Assembly (NCBI GenBank): GCA_964424125.1
Contig: CAYRHS010000041.1
Coordinates: forward strand, 1-20,541
Source of the DNA: CAYRHS01 sp964424125
GTDB taxonomy: Bacteria; Actinomycetota; Acidimicrobiia; IMCC26256; JAOSJL01
DNA length: 20,541 nt
Reading direction: 5' to 3'
In this document: piece by piece, positions 1 through 7,245 of the stretch
Numbering within the stretch: the first letter of the stretch is position 1
Layout of the letters: each line of letters begins with the position of its first letter
Notes under the pieces: model-generated
Seen by the model: only the letters and a program-made list of their open reading frames with translations
Databases searched by the model: none
Told to the model about the DNA's origin: nothing
Made by a program: the position numbers and the translations under genes

Positions 1-2
1 CG

Positions 3-1889
3 GTCGATATCGCGTGTCAGGACGGCCCGGACTCGGTCGATGCGTCGAGCTTCACCGTGCCAGCGGGCGGGATCATCGGCTGTGTCATCACGAACAGCGA
101 GCCCGACCCCGGCGAGGTGATCGTCACCAAGGTCACCGACCCGGCGGGTCTGAGTGGCCCGTTCACGGTGAACCTGGCAGGCGGTCCGGACAGCCTGGAT
201 GACTCGCAGGTGCTGCCCGGTGACGGCGACGGCCACACGTACGAGAACGTCCCGGCCGGGACGGGATATGTGGTGACCGAGACCGACTCCGACGGCTTCT
301 CGAGCGTCACCATCGGCTGTGAGGACGAGGGTCAGCAGCAGCTCGACCCCGCCGACCTCACGGTCGAGGCGGGCGAGACCGTCACCTGCACGGTGACCAA
401 CAGCGAGGCCGAGCCCGGCTTCGTCCACGTCACCAAGGCGACGGTGCCCCCCGGCCTGAATGGTGACTTCCTCGTGACCCTCGACGGCCCCGGCGGCATG
501 CAGAGCCACACGCTCACGGGCGACGGCGACGACCACACCTTCGACGCCGCGGCGGGCACGGGCTACTCGATCGACGAGACCCTGCCCTCAGGCTGGAACG
601 CGTACGACATCGTCTGCGACGACGGCCAGGCGGACCCGGCGGACTTCGACGTCCAGGCGGGTGAGACGGTCGAGTGTGTCGTGACCAACGACGCCAACCC
701 GGGTTCGGTGCGTGTGGAGAAGGACACGGACCCCGACGGCCTCTCGGGCACCTTCCCCGTCAACCTCACGGACAACGACGGTTACGACGAGAACGGCAGC
801 CTGGTCGACGACGGTGGGACGTTCACGTTCGCAGACGTGCCGCTCCAGACGCCGCTGTCGCTCTCGGAGGACCTCACGGGTCTGCCGTGGAGTCTGGACG
901 GCGTCGTCTGTGACGGCGTCGACATCACCCAGGGCACCTTCCAAGTGCAGCCGGGGGAGACGCTCGATTGCGTGGTGACGAACCTGCCCGATCCGGGCAG
1001 GGTGCTGATCACCAAGCACACCGACCCCGAGAGCCTCTCGGGTCCCTTCACGGCCAACCTCTCCGGCCCCAACGCGTACGACGAGGACCGCGTGCTGACC
1101 GGTGATGGGAGCACCGTCCAGATCCTCGACGTGCCTGCGGACACCGGCTATGCCGTCACCGAGCCGGACACGGATGGGTTCGGCTCGGTCGATATCGCGT
1201 GTCAGGACGGCCCGGACTCGGTCGATGCGTCGAGCTTCACGGTGGAGGCCGGCGGGATCATCAGCTGTGTCATCACCAACAGTGAGCCCGACCCCGGTGA
1301 GGTGATCGTCACCAAGGTCACCGACCCGACGGGTCTGAGTGGTCCGTTCACGGTGAACCTGGCAGGCGGTCCGGACGGTCTGGACGACTCGCAGGTGCTG
1401 CCCGGTGACGGCGACAGCCACACGTACGAGAACGTTCCCGCGGGGACGGGATACACGGTCACCGAGACCGACTCCGACGGCTTCGGAACGGTCATGTACA
1501 GCTGTGCGGACTCCGACGGCCCGGTTCCGAACGAGAACTTCACGGTCGAGGCGGGCGACACGGTGACCTGCACGGTGACCAACAGTCAGGCCTCTCCGGG
1601 CCAGGTGATCGTCACCAAGGACACGAACCCCGAGGGTCTCTCGGGTGAGTTCCTCGTCACCGTCGACGGTCCGGGTGGACCGCAGAGCGACACCCTCACC
1701 GGCGACGGCGATTCACACTCCTTCGACGTCGCGGCGGGGACCGGCTACTCGGTCGACGAGACGCTGCCCGCAGGCTGGAACGCCTACGACATCGTCTGCG
1801 ACGACGGCCAGACCGACCCCGTGGACTTCGACGTCCAGGCAGGCCAAACGGTCGAGTGCGCCGTCACCAACAGCGAACCCGACCCCGGG
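3..1889 (+). repeat. Higher-order duplication inside the surface protein gene (about 1.18 kb period)
   Basis: By sequence similarity the first nine units fall into four types in the order A-B-C-D-A-B-C-A-D. Bases 3-704 (A end, B, C) match 1188-1889 closely at the DNA level, with long identical runs. Examples are the stretch around 3-55 against 1188-1240, and around 114-180 against 1299-1365. The offset is 1185 bases through A and B, then 1182 in C after a one-codon difference. The D units at 705-998 and 2199-2492 share their own features (the EDLTGLPWSL segment). This shows block duplication of several domains at once, not only single-unit expansion. Such a region could change length by recombination and is prone to assembly collapse. 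Confidence 0.85.
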
Positions 1890-4205
1890 ATCGTGACGGT
1901 GATCAAGGACACGAACCCCGAGGGGCTCTCGGGTCCGTTCACGGCCAACCTCGCCGGGGGCCCGAACGGCCTCGACCAGGACCGGGTGCTGCCGGCGGAC
2001 GGGGCCGTTGATTCGTGGCAGGACGTTCCCGCCGGAACGGGGTACGCGGTCACCGAGCCGGACACGGCGGGCTTCAACCTTGTCGGTTACTCGTGCGTGG
2101 ACGGCAACACCGGACAGGTCCTCGACGAGTCGGACTTCACCGTCGAGGCCGGCGGCTTGGTCCAGTGCAACATCACGAACGCGAATCCCGACCCCGGTGA
2201 GGTGATCGTCACCAAGGTGACCGACCCCGCCGGCTTGGAGGGGACGTTCCCGATCAACCTGACCGGGCCGGACAGCTACGACGAGGACGGATCGCTCGTC
2301 GGCGACGGCGGCCAGCACACGTTCAGCGACGTGCCGGCGAACACCGGGTACGTGCTCACCGAGGACCTCACGGGCTTGCCGTGGTCACTCTCGAGCATCG
2401 TCTGCGACGGCCAGGACGTCACGAACGGTGAGGCGTTCACCGTCGAGGCGGGCGAGTCCGTCGAGTGCACGGTCACCAACGACGCCGACGACGGCACGAT
2501 CGTCGTCCACAAGGAGACGATCACGCCGAACCCCGACGACGAGACGGCCTTCACCTTCACGGGCGCCATCGACGCCGAGCTGAAGGACGGCGAGTCCGCG
2601 TCGGTGCAAGTGGCTCCGGGCGAGTACGGGGTGAGCGAGGTCGTGCCCGACGACTGGGCCTTCATCGGGGCGGAGTGCACCGAGGGCGGTTCCTACTTCG
2701 ACGGCACCCTGACGATCTACGACGTCGGCCCGGGTGAGACGGTCGAGTGCACCTACACCAACGGGCAGGCCGAGATCGAGGTGACGAAGCAGACCGATCC
2801 CGACGGGTCGGATCAGAGCTTCGACTTCAACGATGACATCGACGCCGACCTCACCGACGGTCAGTCGGCGAGCGAGTACGTGGCTGCCGACGGGTCGCCC
2901 ACGGCCTTCAGCGTCACCGAGGCTGTCCAGCCGGGCTGGCAGGTCACCGACATCACCTGTGACGAAGGCGGCTCCGGTGACGTCGGAACCCGGACCGCGA
3001 CCTACGACGTCGGTCCCGGTGACTCGGTCAACTGCACCTTCGAGAACACGGAGCTCGGATCGATCGAGGTCGTCAAGGTCGCCGATCCGGCGGACGACAC
3101 GAACTTCGACTTCGAGGGCACCCTGGGTGACTTCAGCCTGACGGACCCGAGTAGTCCCGACACGACGTTCAATGACCTCCTGCCTGGTGAGTACGACATC
3201 ACCGAGTTGGTCACGGACGGCTGGGCGCTGACGGGTCTCGAATGTGTCGGCGCCGACTCCACGCCGCTCGGTGAGACGGGTGTGACCGTCGACCTCGCGG
3301 CGAGCGAGGACGTGACCTGCACGTTCGAGAACACGGAGTTGGGTTCGATCACGGTGGTGAAGGACACCGGTGGGATCGAGCCGGCGCAGGAGTTCCCGTT
3401 CAGCTTCGATGGCGATCCGTTCGGTCTGGTGGATCAGCAGAGCCAGACGTTCGATGGTCTTCTGCCGGATGAGTACGAGGTGCTCGAGCCGGCCGATCTG
3501 ATGCCGCAGTACTGGCAGCTGGCGGGGACCGAATGTGTGTCGGATCTCGAGGTCGCCAACGGTGATGAGGTGGTCATCGACGCGGCGGCACTCGCGGCTG
3601 CCGTGGGTCCGGCGGATGTGACCGAGGTCGACGACGGTGTGCTGGTGGCGTTGGCGGCGGGGGAGAACGTGACGTGCACGTTCGCGAACGTGCAGGTGTT
3701 CCCGGCGCCGGGGATCACGATCACCAAGACGCCGAGCATCGAGAGTGGATCGCCGGGCGACGTCGTCACGTACACCTACGTGGTGGAGAACACGGGCCAG
3801 GCTCGTCTCGACAATGTGAAGGTGGTCGACGACAAGCTCGGTGAGATCACGCTCGACAAGACGACGCTCGAGCCGGGTGAGAAGGCGACGGGTACGAAGG
3901 ACTACACGTTGCAGGGGAGCGACGTGGGCAATCTCGAGAACGTGGCGGTCGTGACGGCCGATCCGGAAGGCGGTCAGGACTCGATCAGCTCCCAGGACGA
4001 CGCGGTCGTCGAGGTGGCGGTCGTGTCGCCGCAGGCACCTGTCGAGAACCCGCCGAGCGAGACGCCGACCGAGGTCGAGGGCAGCCAGCTGCCCTTCACG
4101 GGCGCCGTGATCGGTGGGCTCGTGAGCCTGGCGCTGATCCTGCTGGCCGCGGGCTTCATGCTCGTGACCGGCGCCCGGCGTCGCCGCCGGGAGGCGGGCG
4201 CGTAG
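3..4205 (+). CDS. Giant LPXTG-anchored surface protein of tandem Cna-B/SpaA-like repeats (5' partial)
   Basis: This is a secreted wall-anchored stalk or adhesin-like protein. The frame is open from base 3, before the first possible start, so the real N-terminus and signal peptide lie outside the window. Thirteen units of about 92-118 residues follow, starting near 3 (partial), 114, 420, 705, 999, 1299, 1602, 1890, 2199, 2493, 2769, 3054 and 3339. Most open with a V-x-V-x-K strand and close with C-[TVIAN]-[VIYF]-[TE]-N, as in prealbumin-like (Cna-B/SpaA) folds. Each unit has exactly two cysteines and I find none elsewhere, which suggests one disulfide per unit. A DUF11-like domain (about 3714-4020) and a Pro/Glu-rich linker come next. 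The C-terminus is a textbook sorting signal: LPFTG (4089-4103), a hydrophobic segment and an Arg-rich tail. No sortase gene is in the window. The fold and anchoring calls are firm. The ligand or function is unknown. Confidence 0.9.
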   Translation, partial: VDIACQDGPDSVDASSFTVPAGGIIGCVITNSEPDPGEVIVTKVTDPAGLSGPFTVNLAGGPDSLDDSQVLPGDGDGHTYENVPAGTGYVVTETDSDGFSSVTIGCEDEGQQQLDPADLTVEAGETVTCTVTNSEAEPGFVHVTKATVPPGLNGDFLVTLDGPGGMQSHTLTGDGDDHTFDAAAGTGYSIDETLPSGWNAYDIVCDDGQADPADFDVQAGETVECVVTNDANPGSVRVEKDTDPDGLSGTFPVNLTDNDGYDENGSLVDDGGTFTFADVPLQTPLSLSEDLTGLPWSLDGVVCDGVDITQGTFQVQPGETLDCVVTNLPDPGRVLITKHTDPESLSGPFTANLSGPNAYDEDRVLTGDGSTVQILDVPADTGYAVTEPDTDGFGSVDIACQDGPDSVDASSFTVEAGGIISCVITNSEPDPGEVIVTKVTDPTGLSGPFTVNLAGGPDGLDDSQVLPGDGDSHTYENVPAGTGYTVTETDSDGFGTVMYSCADSDGPVPNENFTVEAGDTVTCTVTNSQASPGQVIVTKDTNPEGLSGEFLVTVDGPGGPQSDTLTGDGDSHSFDVAAGTGYSVDETLPAGWNAYDIVCDDGQTDPVDFDVQAGQTVECAVTNSEPDPGIVTVIKDTNPEGLSGPFTANLAGGPNGLDQDRVLPADGAVDSWQDVPAGTGYAVTEPDTAGFNLVGYSCVDGNTGQVLDESDFTVEAGGLVQCNITNANPDPGEVIVTKVTDPAGLEGTFPINLTGPDSYDEDGSLVGDGGQHTFSDVPANTGYVLTEDLTGLPWSLSSIVCDGQDVTNGEAFTVEAGESVECTVTNDADDGTIVVHKETITPNPDDETAFTFTGAIDAELKDGESASVQVAPGEYGVSEVVPDDWAFIGAECTEGGSYFDGTLTIYDVGPGETVECTYTNGQAEIEVTKQTDPDGSDQSFDFNDDIDADLTDGQSASEYVAADGSPTAFSVTEAVQPGWQVTDITCDEGGSGDVGTRTATYDVGPGDSVNCTFENTELGSIEVVKVADPADDTNFDFEGTLGDFSLTDPSSPDTTFNDLLPGEYDITELVTDGWALTGLECVGADSTPLGETGVTVDLAASEDVTCTFENTELGSITVVKDTGGIEPAQEFPFSFDGDPFGLVDQQSQTFDGLLPDEYEVLEPADLMPQYWQLAGTECVSDLEVANGDEVVIDAAALAAAVGPADVTEVDDGVLVALAAGENVTCTFANVQVFPAPGITITKTPSIESGSPGDVVTYTYVVENTGQARLDNVKVVDDKLGEITLDKTTLEPGEKATGTKDYTLQGSDVGNLENVAVVTADPEGGQDSISSQDDAVVEVAVVSPQAPVENPPSETPTEVEGSQLPFTGAVIGGLVSLALILLAAGFMLVTGARRRRREAGA

Positions 4206-4291
4206 CGGAGTGACGCTCCGGCGAAATGCCGGACCGATGCCGGGGCGGGCTGGGCCCGGGTGCCCGTGGCCCCGGGCAACCCCCCGGGCCC
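4206..4291 (+). terminator. GC-rich stem-loops after the surface protein gene
   Basis: Directly after the stop codon is CGGAG-TGACG-CTCCG (4206-4220). It is followed by CCGGC-GAAAT-GCCGG (4218-4232) and a 9-bp stem, GGGCCCGGG (4252-4260) with CCCGGGCCC (4283-4291). There is no T-tract, so this is a hairpin-type terminator only by inference. U-less hairpins are common after actinobacterial genes. The rest of the gap to 4391 shows no convincing gene. Confidence 0.4.
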
Positions 4292-4402
4292 ACGCCGCGT
4301 CCATAGCCGTGCCGGAGCCGGCGCTCTCACAACGGCCTGTCCGGTCCCTGGTGGTCTCCTCACAAACGCGGGCGACACTCGGAACGTGCGTGGAGGACCA
4401 CG

Positions 4403-5529
4403 GTGGGGGTGAGCGACCGGGAGCGGGTCGCCCACGTGTTGCGGCGCCTCTCGATGGCCCCCCAACCCGACCTGGCCGAGTCGACCTCCGAGTCGACGCC
4501 GCGGTGGCCGCCGCGCTCGATCTGTCGGCCCCGGCGGCCGAACCGATCGCGCTCCCGGTTCCCGAGGACCGCGACGCCGCGATGGAACCCGAGGACATCG
4601 CACCGGCATTGACGTGGTGGCTCGGGCAGATGGCGACAGGCGAGCGACTCGTGGAGGAGCGTCTCGTCTGGTTCTGGCACGACCACTTCGCCACGAGCCT
4701 CGCCGAGGTGCGGTTCCCGTACGTCCTGTGGCAGCAGCACGCGACGATCCGCGCGAACGCCACCGGTAACTTCGGCAACCTGCTCCACGCCATCGCGCGG
4801 GACCCGGCGATGCTGTTCTACCTCGACGGCGTCTCCAACACCGCCGACGGGCCGAACGAGAACTTCGCCCGCGAGGTGATGGAGCTCCACACGTTGGGAC
4901 GCGGCAACTATTCGCAGGAGGACGTCGTCGAAGCGGCCCGGGCGTTCACGGGATGGGTCGTCGCGGTGCCGAATTCCGAGCTCAGCGGGCGGTGGTCCGA
5001 GAACGTCGAACCCTGGCAGTCGTACTTCGTCGCTCGACGCCACGACCGCGGCGAGAAGACCCTCCTGGGCGTCACGGGCCGCCACGACCTGGACGCCGCG
5101 ATCGACATCCTCCTCGACGCGGACGCGACCCGTCGGTTCGTCGCGAGCAAGCTCTATGCGGAGCTCGTCGGGCTCGAAGCCGACGATGCCACCACCGCCG
5201 GGCTCCTCCAAGCCGTGCCCACGAACGGGCTCGCGGCGGCGTCGGCGCTGCAGGCGCTGCGCCGGATCGGCTATTTGCCGATGGTGCCGCCGAACCCGGC
5301 CGGTTTCGCGAAGGGGGCGGCGCTCCTCGGTCCGCATCAGCTCGTGCACACGCTGGACTTCGCCGCGGCTCTCGCCGACGACATGCCGGGTCGGGCGGCC
5401 GCCGATCTGTTCGCCCGCTTCGGCTGCTTCGACGTGAGTGACGAGTCCCTGGCCGTCGTCGACGGAGAGCCCGACGCGCGATCTCGGGCTGCGCTCGTGC
5501 TCGGATCCCCCGAGTACGCCGTCGTATGA
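4403..5529 (+). CDS. DUF1800 family protein, reading frame broken near the 5' end
   Basis: DUF1800 proteins are of unknown function and are usually encoded next to a DUF1501 protein, as here. The body of the gene (about 4500-5529) carries the family's marks: W-F-W-H-D-H-F at 4669-4689 and N-E-N-F-A-R-E-V-M-E-L at 4855-4887. The typical N-terminus (R-V-A-H-V-L-R-R-L-S-M-A-P) is read in another frame from GTG 4403, which has GGAGG at 4392-4396 and a 6-nt spacer. The two frames must join between about 4458 and 4500. One missing base, for instance in the C6 run 4458-4463, or a -1 slip would restore a protein of about 375 residues. The main frame is also open upstream to 4210, but there it encodes Pro/Arg-rich, non-family sequence with no ribosome site. 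The stop overlaps the next start (ATGA, 5526-5529). I cannot tell assembly error, real mutation and programmed frameshift apart. Confidence 0.8.
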
Positions 5530-6860
5530 GCGACGAGCGTTCCACGCGGGCCGCCGAGCCTGGCCGGCGCAGCGAGGACGGCGCGCGCCCGAGTCGGTTC
5601 ACCCGCCGCCGCTTCCTCACCGGCCTCGGCGTGGCGGGCGCAACCGCCATCGCGGGCGGATACGGGCTCCGCACGTGGAGACGAGACGACAATCCGTCCG
5701 GGGCGGAGTCCACTCCGGTGCTCGGGTCCGCGCGTTCCGACCGCACGCTCGTGGTCCTCGAGCTCGCCGGAGGGAACGACGGCCTGAGCACCGTCGTGCC
5801 CCACGCGACCGGCACCTACCACGATCTGCGTCCGACGCTGACCGTCGAGGATCCCATCGAGCTCGACGACGAGATCGGACTGCATCCCGCGCTGGCGACC
5901 GTGGCCGAACGCTACGAGGCCGGCCAGGTGGCGATCGTGGAAGGTGTCGGGTACCCGGAGCCCGACCTCTCGCACTTCGCGTCGATGGCGATCTGGTGGT
6001 CCGGTCGACCCGAGGACCCGGGCGGGCCGGGGTGGCTCGGGCGCTACCTCGATGCCACGGTCGGCTTCGACGACCCGCTCGCAGGGATGACGATCGGAGC
6101 CCGCCCGTCGCCGGCGCTCCTGGGCGATCGGTCCTTCTCGACGTCCATCGTGGACTCCTCGGGCCTGGTCCCGGCGATCCCCGGATGGGTCGGTCGAGCC
6201 GAGGAGCTGCACGGGGCGTGGGAGTCATTCGGGTCGGGGTCGTCCGATCGTTCCGGCTCGGCGGGCCAGGTCCGCCGGTCGATCGCCGCCGCCGCCGACG
6301 CCGGCGACCGACTCGACGCGCTCCTCGGTGGGTCACGCCCGGCGCAGGCCGGGAGCCCCCGAGGTCGCGGCACGTCCTCGATCCCCGACGCGCTCGAGCT
6401 GGCCGCGACCCTGGCGGTCGCGGACGGAGGCCCGCGCGTGATCGTGGTCGAGGCGAACGGCGACTTCGACACCCACCAGAACCAGGCCGCCCGACACCCG
6501 GCGCTGCTCGAAGCGATCGACGAGGGTGTACGTCGCTTCGTCGCCACCGTCGAGGAGCGCGGGGGAAGCGACCGCGTCGTGCTCGCGACGACCTCGGAGT
6601 TCGGCCGCAGACCGAAGGAGAACGGCAGCGGCACCGACCACGGGACCGCCAATCCGCACCTCGTCATCGGCGCGCCCGTCACCGGTGGCCGCTACGGCGA
6701 GGCTCTCGATCTCGACGCGCTCGACGACGACGGCAACCTCGCCCACACCGTCGACTTCCGTTCCCTCTCCGCGACGCTGCTCCAGGACTGGCTGGGTGCG
6801 GAGGCGGCCCCGATCCTCGGCGGGGAGCACGAGCGCCTCGGGCTCCTGAACGAGGTGTGA
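5526..6860 (+). CDS. DUF1501 family protein with Tat signal
   Basis: This is a DUF1501 protein of 444 residues. The family is of unknown function and is related by fold to the alkaline phosphatase/sulfatase group. It has a twin-arginine signal: T-R-R-R-F-L at residues 26-31 followed by a short Ala/Gly-rich hydrophobic stretch to about residue 50, so export in folded form is expected. Family features are V-V-L-E-L-A-G-G-N-D-G-L shortly after the signal, the S-H-F-A-S-M segment, and T-S-E-F-G-R-R followed by T-D-H-G-T-A-N-P near the C-terminus. The start ATG overlaps the DUF1800 stop by 4 nt, so the two are translationally coupled. Co-occurrence of the two families is well known. A shared secreted complex is inference. 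Confidence 0.9.
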   Translation: MSDERSTRAAEPGRRSEDGARPSRFTRRRFLTGLGVAGATAIAGGYGLRTWRRDDNPSGAESTPVLGSARSDRTLVVLELAGGNDGLSTVVPHATGTYHDLRPTLTVEDPIELDDEIGLHPALATVAERYEAGQVAIVEGVGYPEPDLSHFASMAIWWSGRPEDPGGPGWLGRYLDATVGFDDPLAGMTIGARPSPALLGDRSFSTSIVDSSGLVPAIPGWVGRAEELHGAWESFGSGSSDRSGSAGQVRRSIAAAADAGDRLDALLGGSRPAQAGSPRGRGTSSIPDALELAATLAVADGGPRVIVVEANGDFDTHQNQAARHPALLEAIDEGVRRFVATVEERGGSDRVVLATTSEFGRRPKENGSGTDHGTANPHLVIGAPVTGGRYGEALDLDALDDDGNLAHTVDFRSLSATLLQDWLGAEAAPILGGEHERLGLLNEV

Positions 6861-7197
6861 AGCGGTGCCGGCGCGTGCCGACGCCGTGTCTTCGCACTTC
6901 GACCCCGGCGACTCGCGACTGACCGCCGCCCGGGGGCCATTCCCGGCACCGGCTTGCGCCGTGGGGGGAGCGGGCGATGGTTCCCTGGTGGGCGGCGGTC
7001 AGGAGCGTGTCACGCTCGGGCCCTCATCGGCGGTCCCCGGCCCGGATCAAGAGTTTCCGACCTTCCTCGCCGAAGAACGCCCACCGGCCGTGGCCGGATC
7101 CTCCTGGGTCCCGCGTCTCTCCTGAATCCAGGGTTCCTCGCCGCCAGGCGGCAGGCCCGAACCCGCGGCCGGATGATCGCCGATTACTCTCCGTGGC
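6861..7197. other. Intergenic stretch without a convincing gene
   Basis: About 340 nt lie between the DUF1501 stop and the promoter-like site of the next gene. One plus-strand frame is open at 6865-7125, but its product is low-complexity Pro/Gly/Ala-rich, has no ribosome binding site and resembles no family I know. Small hairpins occur, such as CGGC-GCGT-GCCG near 6869-6880 and GCCGCC-A-GGCGGC at 7140-7152. No tRNA, riboswitch or repeat array was recognised. Confidence 0.5.
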
Positions 7198-7220
7198 TAG
7201 ACTGTGACGGAGACGTCACA
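7198..7220 (+). promoter_or_regulatory. -10-like hexamer with overlapping operator-like dyad
   Basis: TAGACT (7198-7203) fits the actinobacterial TANNNT -10 pattern. It is overlapped by a perfect 7-bp inverted repeat with a 4-nt spacer, TGTGACG-GAGA-CGTCACA (7203-7220). If transcription starts near 7210, the dyad covers the start site, which is a typical repressor position. I see no clear -35. The site lies 26 nt upstream of the NTPase start codon. Confidence 0.45.
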
Positions 7221-7245
7221 CAGCGAGACGACCGGGGAGGGGGCT

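Noticed and set aside
3..2492. Repeats as a CRISPR or intergenic tandem repeat array
   Set aside because: Repeat periods of about 285-310 nt are in frame and encode conserved protein domains.
4210..4480. Use of the upstream start at 4210 for the DUF1800 gene
   Set aside because: The added ~90 residues are Pro/Arg-rich and unlike the family, with no ribosome binding site. The family N-terminus is in a different frame with a good GGAGG.
2385..4793. Long open minus-strand frame (about 800 codons) opposite the surface protein and DUF1800 genes
   Set aside because: It is Arg/His/Val-rich antisense sequence typical of high-GC DNA, resembles no family, and lies opposite clearly coding repeats.
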